The notes: generated by a model not told the origin, from the letters alone. Counted from the first letter of the stretch, positions 8,035-17,724 are shown. The stretch is DNA of 64,000 bases from Kutzneria kofuensis (GCF_014203355.1 NZ_JACHIR010000001.1:248001-312000), one strand, 5' to 3'. Numbers and translations are program-made.

Positions 8035-9597
8035 ATGTCACGACGCCTCACCCTGCCAGTGGTCGCCGCGCTCGCGCTCTTGGGCACCCCCGCGTTCGCC
8101 GCCACGCCCGGCGCCGTCAGCGCCGACTTCGTCCAGACCTCCGCCTGGGGCGGCGGGTATCAAGGTCAGTACACGATCACCAACCAGAGCAATCACGGGA
8201 TCAGCAGCTGGAAGGTCGAGTTCGACCTACCCGCCGGCACCACGGTCTCCTCGTCCTGGGACGCCACCGAGACCGTGTCCAACAACCACTACACGTTCAC
8301 CAACAAGAGCTACAACGGAACCGTCGCGGCCGGGGCCACGGCCGCCTTCGGCTTTGTCGCCAGTGGATCGGGCTTGCCGGGGAACTGCCTGCTGAACGGG
8401 GCCACCTGCGCCGGGGTCGTCGACACCACGCCGCCGTCGGCGCCGGGCAACCTGAGAGCCGGCACGGTGACCAGCACCGGCGTCGCGTTGAGCTGGTCGG
8501 CTGCCACGGACAACGTCGGTGTCACCGGGTATGACGTGTACAAAGGGTCGACGAAGGCCTTGACCGTCGCGGGTACGTCGGCGACGGTCACCGGGCTGGC
8601 ACCGTCCACCTCGTACACCTTCACGGTCAGGGCGCACGACCTCGCCGGAAACCAGTCGGCGGCGTCCAACGCGATCTCGGTGACCACGGCCGCCGGGACG
8701 GGCAGCGGCAGCACCTGGCCGCTGAAGGTCGCGCCGTACGTGGACATGGGGTCGTGGCCGACCCCCGTGCTCACCGACACCGCCAACGCCTCCGGGCTGC
8801 AGAACTTCACACTGGCCTTCGTCACCGGCAACGGGTGCAAGGCGTCGTGGTTCAACGCCTACGATCCGACGACCGGCTGGGACCGCGACGACATCGACGC
8901 GCTGCGGGCGCAGGGCGGGGACGTGACGATCTCCTTCGGCGGCGAGGCGGGAACCGAGCTGGCGGGGTCGTGCACCGACCAGGCGCAGATCCAGCAGCAG
9001 TACCAGGCGATCATCACCGCCTACGCGACGAGCCGGCTCGACTTCGACATCGAGGGGGCCGCGGTCGTCGACCACACGGCGGTGGACCGGCGGAACGCGG
9101 TGCTGGCCAAGGTGCAGGCGGCGAATCCGGGACTGCAGATCTCCTACACGCTGCCGGTGATGCCGGACGGTTTGACCTCCGACGGCACGTACATCGTGCA
9201 GTCCGCGGTGAACCATGGCGTGAACGTCAGCCTGGTGAACGTGATGGCGATGGATTACGGCCAGCACGACGGCGTGGACATGGGGCTGAAGGCCCAGCAG
9301 GCCGCGCAGGCGACTCACGACCAGCTCAAGGCGATCTACCCGAGCAGGACCGACGCCCAGTTGTGGGGCATGGTCGGCGTGACCCCGATGCTCGGCGTCA
9401 ACGACGACGGCTCCACGTTCACCCTGGCCGACGCGTCGGCGCTGGTCGGCTACGCCAACGGCAAGCACCTCGGCGAGCTGGCGTTCTGGGAGGCCACCCG
9501 GGACCGGAACGCGTGCAACGGCAGCCTGACCGACTGCACCAACGTGCCGCAGCAGCCGTGGGACTTCAGCAAGCGGTTCGAGGGATTCACCGGCTGA
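8035..9597 (+). CDS. Secreted GH18 chitinase with CBM2 and fibronectin III modules
   Basis: 520 aa. A Sec signal peptide (residues 1-22, AFAA cleavage region) is followed by a CBM2 carbohydrate-binding module (about 28-125), a fibronectin type III module (about 130-218) and a GH18 catalytic domain (about 227-520). The catalytic motif is LDFDIEG, ending in the acid/base glutamate; ISFGGEAGTELA is the second GH18 landmark. It would hydrolyse chitin outside the cell. ATG 8035 has GGAG 8 nt upstream. The upstream extension of the frame is non-coding. Module order matches Streptomyces-type extracellular chitinases. Confidence 0.92.
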   Translation: MSRRLTLPVVAALALLGTPAFAATPGAVSADFVQTSAWGGGYQGQYTITNQSNHGISSWKVEFDLPAGTTVSSSWDATETVSNNHYTFTNKSYNGTVAAGATAAFGFVASGSGLPGNCLLNGATCAGVVDTTPPSAPGNLRAGTVTSTGVALSWSAATDNVGVTGYDVYKGSTKALTVAGTSATVTGLAPSTSYTFTVRAHDLAGNQSAASNAISVTTAAGTGSGSTWPLKVAPYVDMGSWPTPVLTDTANASGLQNFTLAFVTGNGCKASWFNAYDPTTGWDRDDIDALRAQGGDVTISFGGEAGTELAGSCTDQAQIQQQYQAIITAYATSRLDFDIEGAAVVDHTAVDRRNAVLAKVQAANPGLQISYTLPVMPDGLTSDGTYIVQSAVNHGVNVSLVNVMAMDYGQHDGVDMGLKAQQAAQATHDQLKAIYPSRTDAQLWGMVGVTPMLGVNDDGSTFTLADASALVGYANGKHLGELAFWEATRDRNACNGSLTDCTNVPQQPWDFSKRFEGFTG

Positions 9598-9619
9598 CCC
9601 GGTTCGGCGGCGTCCCCCG

Positions 9620-11167
9620 TCAGCTCTGGCGGGGGTCGCCGTCGACGAGCAGCTGCCCGTTGTGGCGAATCACCTTGATGTTCTTGTGCTGGGTGACCGG
9701 CCCCTGCCCGTTCTTCGTGTACGTCACGTCGACCGGGACATTGTCCGAGCCGTCGGGATTCGCGGTCACGCCCTGGGCGTTGTTGGCGACGACGTTGCTG
9801 TACTGGGCCCAGTAGGCGTTGAACGCGTCCTGGCTGCCGAACAGCGCCTGCGCGTTCGGCGACAGCATGGCCCAGTTCCCGGCCGGGCCGTTGCCCTGGT
9901 CGTAGAAGTTGATGACCAGCTGGCCGGCCTGGCCGAAGTCGATCGGGCCGCCGTTGGGATCGTTGGTGACGCTGGTCGGGGCGGTGGTCGTGGTGGTGGT
10001 CGTCGTCGTGCTGGACGGGCTGCTGCTCGTGCTCTGCGTCGTGGCCGACGTCGTCGGCGCCGCCGACGTGGTGGTCGTGGACGACGCCGGCGGCTGCTGT
10101 CCCGCGCTGGTCGCCGGCGGGTTCGACGTCACCGGCGGCGTGGTGGTGCCGTTGTTGTTCACCGTCGCGATCACGATCAGCCCGGCCGCGATCACCACCA
10201 CGGCGACGACCAGCCCGATGATGATCGTCCGCCGCGAGGCCGGCTTCTCCTCCGGCGGCTGCCGCACGTCCTGTTTGGTCGTCTGGTCGGCCGGCAGCGT
10301 CGCCGTGGCCAGGAACAGCGCGGGCGGCTCGGCCGCGACCGCGGTCGTCTCCGCGGCCAGCACCGCGGTCCGCGGCACCGGCGTCCACGTCACCGGGCGG
10401 CCCGCGCCGATCTCGGTCAGCGCGTCCGCCGCCTCCCGCATGGTCGGCCGCGCCTCGGGCTCCGCGTCCAGCATTCCCATCAGCAGGTCGGTGGCGACGC
10501 CGGCCTGCTTCGGCGGCGGCACCTTGCCGGTGGCGACGGCGTGCAGCAGGGCCAGCGGGTTCTGGCTGGTGCCGAACGGCGGCCGGCCCTCGACCGCGTT
10601 GTACAGCGTCGCGCCGAGGGAGAAGACGTCCGCCGCCGGGCTCGGGTCGTGGCCCCGCGCCACCTCGGGCGCCAGGTAGGCCGGCGTGCCGGCCGAGATG
10701 CCGGTCTGCGTGACCGTCACGTCCCCGACCGCCCGCGAGATGCCGAAGTCGGTGATCTTGGCGGTGCCGTTCTCGGTGAGCAGGATGTTCGCCGGCTTCA
10801 CGTCGCGGTGCACGATGCCGGCCGCGTGCGCCGCGGACAGCGCCGACGCCACCTGCGCGCAGATCTTGGCGGCCTCCTCGGGCGAGAGCGTGCCGCGCTC
10901 GGCCAGCACCGAGGACAGGCTGCGGGACGGCAGGAACTCCATCACCAGGCAGGGCTCGCCGTCGTTCTCGGCGACGTCGAACACGGTGATCGCGTTGGGG
11001 TGCTGGAGCCGGGCGGCGATCCGGGCCTCGCGCATGGCCCGCCGCCGCGCCTCGTCGGACTCCTGCTCGGACAGGCCGGGCTGGAGCACGAGCTGCTTGA
11101 TCGCGACCATGCGCTCGAGACGCTCGTCCCTGGCCTGCCAGACGACGCCCATGGCGCCGCTGCCCAC
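9620..11167 (-). CDS. Membrane Ser/Thr protein kinase (PknB-like) with extracellular domain
   Basis: 515 aa from GTG 11167. The kinase domain fills residues 1-255: GSGAMG glycine loop, catalytic HRDVKPANILL, DFGISR, and PAYLAPEV in the activation segment. One membrane helix (about 320-345) precedes a Ser/Thr/Pro-rich stalk and a C-terminal extracellular domain of about 110 aa. The true N-terminus is probably 16-17 residues longer: the frame upstream encodes DTGQLIAGHYRLVER, which belongs to the kinase fold, but only GTC (11216-11218) or ATC (11213-11215) stands where a start should be, behind GAGGAG. See findings. The extracellular ligand is unknown. Confidence 0.88.
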   Translation of the reverse strand: MGSGAMGVVWQARDERLERMVAIKQLVLQPGLSEQESDEARRRAMREARIAARLQHPNAITVFDVAENDGEPCLVMEFLPSRSLSSVLAERGTLSPEEAAKICAQVASALSAAHAAGIVHRDVKPANILLTENGTAKITDFGISRAVGDVTVTQTGISAGTPAYLAPEVARGHDPSPAADVFSLGATLYNAVEGRPPFGTSQNPLALLHAVATGKVPPPKQAGVATDLLMGMLDAEPEARPTMREAADALTEIGAGRPVTWTPVPRTAVLAAETTAVAAEPPALFLATATLPADQTTKQDVRQPPEEKPASRRTIIIGLVVAVVVIAAGLIVIATVNNNGTTTPPVTSNPPATSAGQQPPASSTTTTSAAPTTSATTQSTSSSPSSTTTTTTTTTAPTSVTNDPNGGPIDFGQAGQLVINFYDQGNGPAGNWAMLSPNAQALFGSQDAFNAYWAQYSNVVANNAQGVTANPDGSDNVPVDVTYTKNGQGPVTQHKNIKVIRHNGQLLVDGDPRQS

Positions 11168-11357
11168 CCGTTCGACCAGCCGGTAATGCCCGGCGATCAG
11201 CTGCCCCGTGTCGATGACCGATTACTCCTCGTGAACACCCCGACCCGCACTTCCCGCGATGGGTCACACAATAGCGACCATGTATTACTACGGGGAGTAG
11301 GTGTTGGCCACACCCGACCCGGGTCCACTATGGACGTCCGGCGGTACGTTGACCAGC

Positions 11358-12092
11358 ATGAGGACAGCGATTGTGACCGGCGCGGGCGCCGGCATCGGAG
11401 CCGCGGTGGCGGTGGCCCTGCTGGAGGCCGGCTACCACGTGGCGCTGGCCGGGCGGCGCGAGCACACCTTACGGGAGACCGCGGGCGACCACCCGAACGC
11501 CCTGGTCGTGCCCACCGACGTGGCCGTCGAGGCGCAGGTGGACGCCCTGTTCGACACCGTGGAGAGCACCTGGGGCCGGCTCGACCTCCTGGTCAACAAT
11601 GCCGGCACGAACGGTCGGGCCGCGCCCGTCGAGGACATGTCGGCCGAGATGTGGTCGAAGGTGATCGGCACCAATCTGACCGGGTCCTTCCTGTGCGCCC
11701 GTGCCGCCTTCCGGGTGATGAAACGGCAGCGGCCACGCGGTGGCCGGATCATCAACAACGGTTCGCTGTCCGCGCACGTGCCGCGGCCCAACTCGGTCGC
11801 CTACACCGCGAGCAAGCACGCCGTGACCGGCCTGACCAGGGTCTTGTCGCTGGAGGGCCGGCAGCACGACATCGCCTGCGGCCAGATCGACATCGGCAAC
11901 GCGGAGACGGCGATGACCGCCCGAATGGCCGACGGCGTGCCACAGGCCGACGGCTCCATTCGGCCGGAACCGCGAATGGACGTCTCCGCGGTGTCCGACG
12001 CGGTGCTCTACATGGCGGGGTTGCCGTTGACCGCCAATGTGCAGTTCATGACGGTGATGGCGACGGCGATGCCATTCATCGGCCGAGGCTGA
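11358..12092 (+). CDS. Short-chain dehydrogenase/reductase
   Basis: 244 aa SDR. It has the N-terminal NAD(P)-binding TGAGAGIG, the NNAGTNG motif, and the catalytic Ser (NNGSLSAH) with Tyr-Lys in YTASKHAV. It starts at ATG 11358; no clear ribosome site is present, so the transcript may be leaderless. It is divergent from the kinase gene with an intergenic region of about 140-190 bp. The substrate cannot be inferred. Confidence 0.8.
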   Translation: MRTAIVTGAGAGIGAAVAVALLEAGYHVALAGRREHTLRETAGDHPNALVVPTDVAVEAQVDALFDTVESTWGRLDLLVNNAGTNGRAAPVEDMSAEMWSKVIGTNLTGSFLCARAAFRVMKRQRPRGGRIINNGSLSAHVPRPNSVAYTASKHAVTGLTRVLSLEGRQHDIACGQIDIGNAETAMTARMADGVPQADGSIRPEPRMDVSAVSDAVLYMAGLPLTANVQFMTVMATAMPFIGRG

Positions 12093-12109
12093 CACAATCA
12101 AGGCCGCTC

Positions 12110-12253
12110 ATGGGACGATCCCATCGTGCCCTGTCAGGACGAAGCTGAATACGACTCAACTTGTTACTCCGTTCAGTGGGCCACATTTTTCGCATTTGCG
12201 GCTACCGTGGGTCGCACCCGCCCCCCAGTCGTGGAGTATTGGGAAGGACACCC
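12110..12253 (+). promoter_or_regulatory. Conserved 5' region of DUF4360 paralogue 2
   Basis: It opens with a palindrome ATGGGA-CGA-TCCCAT (12110-12124). It then contains CGTTCAGTGGG (12170), CTACCGTGGG (12202), CCAGTCGTG (12225) and TATTGGGAAGGA before the ATG. The same blocks recur at nearly the same spacing before paralogue 3 (20452-20537). The block nearest the ATG includes the ribosome site; the others are probably promoter or operator. Confidence 0.55.
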
Positions 12254-12889
12254 ATGCTGAAAACGCTGGCCGCAACCGGTGTGGTTTTCTCCCTGTTGCA
12301 AACCATCCAACCGTTTGCGTGGACCACCCCTCCGCCGCCCGACAAGATTGTCATCGACGTCGCGACGGTCAACGGCTCCGGGTGCCCGGCCGGCACGGCC
12401 GCGGTCGCCGTAGCCCCGGACAACACGGCGTTCACCGTGACCTACAGCAGCTACACGGCACAGGTCGGGGTGGGCGCGCTGCCGACCGACCTGCGGAAGA
12501 ACTGTCAGCTGAATCTGCGGGTTCACGTGCCGTCAGGATTCACGTATGCGATCGCCGAGGCCGATTACCGCGGCTTCGGCCATCTGGAGAAGGGTGCCTC
12601 CGGACAGGAGCGTGCGAACTACTACTTCCAGGGTAACGCGCCGACGTCGTACATTTCCCACAACCTCAACGGCCCGTTCGACGACGACTGGCAGAACACC
12701 GACACCACCGATATCGGCTCCCTGGTCTGGGAGCCCTGCGGCCAGGAACGCAACTTCAACATTAACACCGAACTGCGGGTATCCGCCGGAACGTCCAACA
12801 CGAAGACGACAACCAGCTTCCTGAGCATGGACTCGACGGACGCCAGCATTACGACCATTTACCACTTCGCGTGGAAGACCTGCCCCTGA
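12254..12889 (+). CDS. DUF4360 secreted protein, paralogue 2
   Basis: 211 aa from ATG 12254, preceded by GGGAAGGA. Signal peptide at residues 1-22. The DUF4360 domain includes VNGSGCPAGTAAVAVAPDN, KNCQLNLRVHVPSGFTYAIA and DYRGFGHLEKGA, ending FLSMDSTDA and a Cys near the C-terminus. It is closer to paralogue 3 (20538) than to paralogue 1 (6552). The frame extends back to 12161, but the ribosome site and signal peptide support 12254. Function is unknown; export and disulphides are inferred. Confidence 0.8.
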   Translation: MLKTLAATGVVFSLLQTIQPFAWTTPPPPDKIVIDVATVNGSGCPAGTAAVAVAPDNTAFTVTYSSYTAQVGVGALPTDLRKNCQLNLRVHVPSGFTYAIAEADYRGFGHLEKGASGQERANYYFQGNAPTSYISHNLNGPFDDDWQNTDTTDIGSLVWEPCGQERNFNINTELRVSAGTSNTKTTTSFLSMDSTDASITTIYHFAWKTCP

Positions 12890-12909
12890 CGGTCAACGAC
12901 AATGGGACA

Positions 12910-12936
12910 CCCCGTGCCGCCACCGGCCGCACGGGG
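12910..12936. terminator. Bidirectional intrinsic terminator hairpin
   Basis: CCCCGTGC (12910-12917) pairs with GCACGGGG (12929-12936), in the gap between the convergent DUF4360 and HxlR genes. There is no T-tract, as is usual in high-GC actinobacteria. Confidence 0.55.
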
Positions 12937-12967
12937 ATCCCGCATGCCCGACTCGAGCGCGGACCGC

Positions 12968-13612
12968 TCAGGCCAGGTCCAGTAGGCGGCGGCAGCGCTG
13001 CACCGCGTCCGACGGGCCGCTGATGGTCAGTTCCCCGGCCGCCAACGCGTCCTCGGCCGTCACCTGTCCCGCCCCTAACCGAACCAGCGTCACGGCATCG
13101 GCCGTCGCCACCACCGAGGCCGATCCCGCCCGGCCGGCGGCGGCCTGGACACGGCCGTCGCGGACCTCGAAACGGAACACCTCGTCGTCGACGTGGAACT
13201 CGTAGTCCTCGTCGACGTCGCCGGCCCGGTCCTCGCGCAGGCGCGTCTCGGCGGCGAGGAAGCCCCAGCGCGGCCGGACGGCGTCCACAGTGGACTTGTC
13301 GGGGGTGAAGCCGAAGCCCCACCGGGTGAGGTCGAGCACCACCGGCCGCAGCAGCCCGCCGGCCTCGGTCAGCTCGTAGGCGGTCCGGCCCGGGCACTGC
13401 CGGATGACGCCCTTGTCGACCAGGAACTTCAGCCGGTCGGCGAGCAGGTTGGTGCCCAGCCCGGGCAGGTCGGCCAGCAGGTCGCTGTAGCGGCGCGGCC
13501 CGAGCAGCAGCTCCCGCACGATCAGCAGGGTCCACCGCTCCCCCAGCACGTCGAGGGCGGCCGCGAGGCCGCAGTACTGGTGGTAGGCGCGCCGGATGTT
13601 CAAGATCCTCAC
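12968..13612 (-). CDS. HxlR family transcriptional regulator with SCP2-like C-terminal domain
   Basis: 214 aa. The winged-helix HxlR domain (residues 10-105) carries the hallmark YCGLAAALDVLGERWTLLIV and the ELLLGPRRYSDL segment. The C-terminal half (about 115-214) resembles an SCP2-type domain, a common fusion in this subgroup. GTG start at 13612 with GGGGGAGG upstream. It is convergent with DUF4360 paralogue 2. Its target is not evident; the ROK regulator 127 bp away reads in the same direction from its own start. Confidence 0.8.
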   Translation of the reverse strand: MRILNIRRAYHQYCGLAAALDVLGERWTLLIVRELLLGPRRYSDLLADLPGLGTNLLADRLKFLVDKGVIRQCPGRTAYELTEAGGLLRPVVLDLTRWGFGFTPDKSTVDAVRPRWGFLAAETRLREDRAGDVDEDYEFHVDDEVFRFEVRDGRVQAAAGRAGSASVVATADAVTLVRLGAGQVTAEDALAAGELTISGPSDAVQRCRRLLDLA

Positions 13613-13738
13613 CTCCCCCGAGACATCACTCTAGCCGAAAGTTTGCTCATACAACCTTATCGGCGGGAACGGTCACGGGCGGCGGAATCGCCCAGTTCGA
13701 GGTGTTCTTCCACGTATCGGTCGAAGGGCCGGCGGGCG

Positions 13739-14956
13739 TCAGGCCGATCGGCGCACGTGCTCGGCGGGGTTCTGCACGATCCGGTTGACCACGGACCCGG
13801 CCGCGCCGCGCACCGCGGCCTCCCAGCCGAGCCGGGACACCACCACCCGCGGCTCCGTCCACCGGGCGCCCAGCACGCGTGTGGACAGCTCCGCCTCCAC
13901 CGGCTCCCGCAGCCACGGCGCCAGCAGCGCGAACATGCCGCCGAGCAGCACGGCGTCCAGGTCCAGCAGGTTGACCATGCCGGCCAGCGCCACGCCCAGT
14001 GCCTCGCCCGCAGTCTCCACGGCGTCGACCGCCCGCTCGTCGCCGGCCTCGGCCCGCTCCACCAGCCGTGCCAGCGGACCGGCCGGCGTGGCCACGGTCG
14101 TGCCGGTCCGGGGCGGCAGACCCGCCGCGCGCAGGATCGCCTCCTGGCCGGCGATCGCCTCCAGGCAGCCGCGCGCCCCGCAGCCGCAGACGGGGCCGTC
14201 CGGGTGGACCGTGACGTGGCCGAGCTCGCCGGCGAATCCGTTGCGGCCGCGGAACAGCTCGCCGCCGACGATCACGCCGGCGCCGATGCCGATCTCGCCC
14301 GAGACGTGGATGAAGTCGGTGCGGGGCGGCTCGCCGAACCACAGCTCCCCCAGTGCCGCCAGGTTCGCCTCGTTCTCCACGCTCACCGGCGGCCAGCCGC
14401 GCCGCGACAGCTCCTCGACGAGCCGGACCTGGGTCCAGCCGAGGTTCGGGGCGGAGGCGAGCAGCCCCTCGGCCGTGCGGACCAGACCCGGCACCGCCGC
14501 CACGACACCGGCTACCGGCAGGCCCGCGGCCAGAGCGCAGTCCAACGCCGTGTCGACCAGGCCGGCCGCCTCGGCCAGGACCTCGCCCACGGGCCGGTCC
14601 CGGTTGTCCGCCAACGTCACCGCCTGGTGCCGCGGCCGCCCGGACAGGTCGAGCACGCAGCACGCGAGGTAGTCGACGTTGATCTCGATGCCGATGCCGA
14701 CCGGGCCGTCCGGGTTCAGCCGCAGCGCCTGCCCGGGCCGGCCGACGCTGTTGCCGGCCGGGCCGGCCTCCACGATCAGCTCGTGCCGGGCCAACTCGTC
14801 GACGAGGCTGGAGACGGTCGCCTTGGTCAGTCCGGTCGCCGCCGCCACCTCGGCCCGGGAGACGCCGTCGCCGTCGGCGATGCAGCGCAGCACCACACCC
14901 AGGTTGTGGTCGCGCATCCCCTGCTGGCGGACGGGGACACCGGCGGTTTCGCTCAC
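13739..14956 (-). CDS. ROK family transcriptional regulator/sugar kinase-like protein
   Basis: About 405 aa. The N-terminal winged helix (about residues 10-70, with AAATGLTKATVSSLVDEL) is followed by a ROK domain. The zinc-binding signature CGCGARGCLEA and the sugar-kinase-like IGIGAGVIVGGELF are visible. Such NagC/XylR-type proteins repress sugar-uptake genes and release DNA on binding a sugar or sugar phosphate. The frame extends to an ATG at 14995; GTG 14956 (MSETAGV...) is preferred by family alignment, but neither start has a clear ribosome site. No sugar operon is adjacent, so the target is unknown. Confidence 0.8.
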   Translation of the reverse strand: MSETAGVPVRQQGMRDHNLGVVLRCIADGDGVSRAEVAAATGLTKATVSSLVDELARHELIVEAGPAGNSVGRPGQALRLNPDGPVGIGIEINVDYLACCVLDLSGRPRHQAVTLADNRDRPVGEVLAEAAGLVDTALDCALAAGLPVAGVVAAVPGLVRTAEGLLASAPNLGWTQVRLVEELSRRGWPPVSVENEANLAALGELWFGEPPRTDFIHVSGEIGIGAGVIVGGELFRGRNGFAGELGHVTVHPDGPVCGCGARGCLEAIAGQEAILRAAGLPPRTGTTVATPAGPLARLVERAEAGDERAVDAVETAGEALGVALAGMVNLLDLDAVLLGGMFALLAPWLREPVEAELSTRVLGARWTEPRVVVSRLGWEAAVRGAAGSVVNRIVQNPAEHVRRSA

Positions 14957-15210
14957 CTGGCGGAGTCTACGTAGTCGGGCGGCGGGGATGACCACGTCGT
15001 CGGTGGTGGCGCGGGCCTGGGCCAGGCGCCCCGCTCCCGCGCGCTCGACGCACCGTCACCCGCCGACGACTCACCTCCGGGGTGAGCATTCCTCACTCCT
15101 GCCGATCCCGCCTTACTGTGAAAGGCTTTTCTGGCGTTTTTGTCACGATCATGAGCAATTCACTGTCACGGTGGTGACGATTACTGACCGGAGTCAAAAC
15201 CGGGCCCCGT

Positions 15211-16458
15211 ATGGCAGAATCGCCGAACACCGACAGTTCTGGGGATGAAGCCATGAGAACGACCGCCGAACGGCTGCCCAGGGAATTGGCGACACTGATC
15301 AGACCTCAGCTGCCACCGCTGGCCGAGGACATCATCCACACCATCCGGGCCACCATCCCGGAGTACGCGAAGCCGCTGGACGGCTGCTACGGGCAGGCCA
15401 TTCGGCTCGGCGTCAACCAGGCGCTGACGCAGTTCGTGGACCGCATCGCCGACCCCGACCGGCCGCGCGCCGACTTCGCCGAGGTGTACCGACAGCTCGG
15501 CCGGCTGGAGGCCAGCGAGGGCCGCAGCCTCGACTCGTTGCAGAAGGCCTACCGACTCGGCACCCGGGTCGCGTGGCGGCACCTGATCCGGTTCAGGCAG
15601 CGCAGCGGGTTGCCCACCGCCATGATGTTCACGCTCGGCGAGGCCACGCTGGCCTACGCCGACGAGCTGATCGCGCTGTCCGTGGAGGGCTACGCCGACA
15701 TGCAGGCGCGCAGCGCGCAGGGCCTGCAGCGGCGGCGCAAGCGCCTGCTGCGGCTGCTGATCAGCGAGGAGGAGCGGGACCGCGCCGAGGCCGCCGAACT
15801 CGCGGCCGCCGCCCGCTGGCCGCTGCCCGCGCAGCTGTGCGTGGCCATGCTGGACCGGGTCGGCGGGCCCGCCGAGGCTCCTCAACTGCCCGACACCATT
15901 CTCGCCGACTTCCAGGGCACGCAGGCGTGCCTCGTGGTGCCCGATCCCGACGACGCCGACTGGTGGTCGCGCTGCGCCGACGCGCTGGCCGGCTGGCGGG
16001 TCGTGATCGGACCGACCACCGCGCTGGCCGACGCCGCCAAGTCGTACCGGCACGCCCAGCTGGCCCGGGAGCTGGTGCGGCGCAACACCATCGAGGACAG
16101 CTCCCCGGTGCGCTGCGTCGACCACCTGTCCACGCTGTGGCTGCTCACCGACGAGTTCCTGGTGGAGCAGCTCATCCGCAAGCGCCTGGCTCCGCTGGCC
16201 CCGCTGACCGACAAGCAGCACAAGCGGCTCGGCGAGACCCTGCTGGCGTGGTTGGAGACCCGCGGCGGCGCCCCCGAGATCGCCGCCCGGCTCCGCGTGC
16301 ACCCGCAGACCGTGCGCTATCGCATGCGGCAGGTGGAAAGGCTGTTCGGCGACCAGCTCCGCTGTCCCGACGCCCGATTCGAGCTGGAGGTGGCGCTGCG
16401 CGCCGCCTCCCTGACCGAATCGCCGCCGCAGGAACAGGAGGCCCGAGAAGCCGGCTGA
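15211..16458 (+). CDS. PucR-type (CdaR-like) transcriptional regulator
   Basis: 415 aa. A long N-terminal sensor region is followed by a GGDEF-like/PucR central part. The C-terminal PucR helix-turn-helix (about residues 340-400) contains ETLLAWLETRGGAPEIAARL and VHPQTVRYRMRQVERLFG. Such proteins often control lipid, purine or secondary-metabolite genes. Two starts are possible: ATG 15211, or ATG 15253, which has GGGGA before it. The preceding 250 bp holds an imperfect inverted repeat GTCAC-GGTG-GTGAC at about 15166. The gene is followed by half of a dispersed repeat. Confidence 0.82.
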   Translation: MAESPNTDSSGDEAMRTTAERLPRELATLIRPQLPPLAEDIIHTIRATIPEYAKPLDGCYGQAIRLGVNQALTQFVDRIADPDRPRADFAEVYRQLGRLEASEGRSLDSLQKAYRLGTRVAWRHLIRFRQRSGLPTAMMFTLGEATLAYADELIALSVEGYADMQARSAQGLQRRRKRLLRLLISEEERDRAEAAELAAAARWPLPAQLCVAMLDRVGGPAEAPQLPDTILADFQGTQACLVVPDPDDADWWSRCADALAGWRVVIGPTTALADAAKSYRHAQLARELVRRNTIEDSSPVRCVDHLSTLWLLTDEFLVEQLIRKRLAPLAPLTDKQHKRLGETLLAWLETRGGAPEIAARLRVHPQTVRYRMRQVERLFGDQLRCPDARFELEVALRAASLTESPPQEQEAREAG

Positions 16459-16500
16459 CCCCGGCGAGTCACGCTCAGCGGCACACCGAAATGCGGGTTC
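16459..16500. repeat. Dispersed palindromic repeat, copy 2 (left half only)
   Basis: It matches the left arm of the family (CCCCGGCGAGTCACGCTC, then GGCACACCGAAATGCGGGTT) directly after the PucR stop codon. No right arm follows before the protease gene. This is the only copy not in a convergent gap. Confidence 0.65.
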
Positions 16501-16615
16501 GCGCCACATCCGTCGCCGCCCGCCACCGGCCTCGACGGCACGGGAACGCCAGCCGCGAGCAACCGGCATGAGTCATGACCACAAGTTCCTGACATCGCCG
16601 CCGTAGCCTGCCGCC

Positions 16616-17608
16616 ATGCGAACCGCATTCGGTATCGGAATTCTGTTGGCCGGCACGGTTTTCGCCGCGCCGGCGGCGGCAGCGGACAACGTGGTGGTGC
16701 ACCAGGAGGCGGTCAGCGCCGCCGATCAGCAGGCGGTGCTGGCCTACTGGACGACGGAGCGCATCAAAGCGCTGATCGTGCCGTCCACTGTGCACAATCC
16801 GCCCAAGGCCGGCCCGGACGGCGCGCCGTGGACCGGGGAGAACCGGACGATCGGCCGGCTGTTCTTCACCGACCACGGCGAGGACGCCAGCTGCACGGCG
16901 ACGGTCGTGACCAGCGCCAACCGCAGCACGGTGGTGACGGCCGGGCACTGCGTGAACAACACGGACCTGTTGGGCGACAACAACGCCTGGAACACCAACG
17001 TGCTGTTCATCCCCGGCTATCACGACGGTCGGGCGCCGTACGGGAAGTTCGTCGGCCGGCTCGGCGTGGCCGACGCGACCTGGCTGCGGAACGATCAGCA
17101 GGACGGGGCCAAGTACGACGCCTACGACCAGGCGTTTGTCGTGCTGAACCCGAACCAGCAGGGCAAGCGCGTGCAGGACGCGGTCGGGGCGGCCCAGCGC
17201 ATCGGCTTCGACCGGCCGGGCGACACGGTCGAGTTCCAGTTCGGCTATCCCCGCGCCAGCAGCGATCCCGCCCGCGACAACCTGCCCGAGTACACCGGTG
17301 AGGAGTTGGCCTACTGCCACGGCGTGGCCAAGCAGTACCCCGGCACGCCCGACTATCCGGACTCGCCCGGCCAGTGGGGTCCGGCCTGCACGATGGGCGG
17401 CGGCTCCAGCGGCGGCCCCCGGATCACCGACTTCCACCACGGCATCGGAACGGTGGTCGGCAACAACACGCACGCCGGCTTCTTCACCACCGGAACGGAC
17501 AACGTCTGCACCACGCCGGACCACACGGGGTGCACCCGATACCTGGTGGGACCGCAGTTCGATTCGACGATTTCGAAACCGCTCTACGAGCGGGCCCAGC
17601 ACTTGTGA
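16616..17608 (+). CDS. Secreted trypsin-like serine protease
   Basis: 330 aa. A signal peptide (residues 1-23, ending AAAA) precedes a short propeptide-like stretch and a chymotrypsin-fold domain. The catalytic triad is visible: His in VTAGHC, Asp in DAYDQAFVVL, and Ser in GGGSSGGP. Cysteines flank the His and Ser loops. Probably an extracellular endopeptidase of the glutamyl-endopeptidase/V8-like branch; specificity is not assignable. No clear ribosome site precedes ATG 16616. Chitinase, this protease and the GH5 enzyme form a loose set of exo-enzymes. Confidence 0.85.
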   Translation: MRTAFGIGILLAGTVFAAPAAAADNVVVHQEAVSAADQQAVLAYWTTERIKALIVPSTVHNPPKAGPDGAPWTGENRTIGRLFFTDHGEDASCTATVVTSANRSTVVTAGHCVNNTDLLGDNNAWNTNVLFIPGYHDGRAPYGKFVGRLGVADATWLRNDQQDGAKYDAYDQAFVVLNPNQQGKRVQDAVGAAQRIGFDRPGDTVEFQFGYPRASSDPARDNLPEYTGEELAYCHGVAKQYPGTPDYPDSPGQWGPACTMGGGSSGGPRITDFHHGIGTVVGNNTHAGFFTTGTDNVCTTPDHTGCTRYLVGPQFDSTISKPLYERAQHL

Positions 17609-17617
17609 CGCGACCTC

Positions 17618-17631
17618 GCCCCGCCCGGGGC
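17618..17631 (+). terminator. Short GC hairpin after the protease gene
   Basis: GCCCCG-CC-CGGGGC lies 10 nt after the protease stop. It is a six-base stem with a tight loop and no T-tract. Confidence 0.35.
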
Positions 17632-17724
17632 GGGCGGCAAGAAGCACCGAACGGCCCATTGACGTGGCCTGAAAGCCGTCACTACCGTCAGCCGCGAATT
17701 TTTTTCACGTTTTGAGGAGACGTG

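Noticed and set aside
9990-10140. Low-complexity GTGGTC-type stretch suggesting a tandem repeat
   Set aside because: It encodes the Ser/Thr-rich stalk of the kinase on the minus strand, which is normal for this class.
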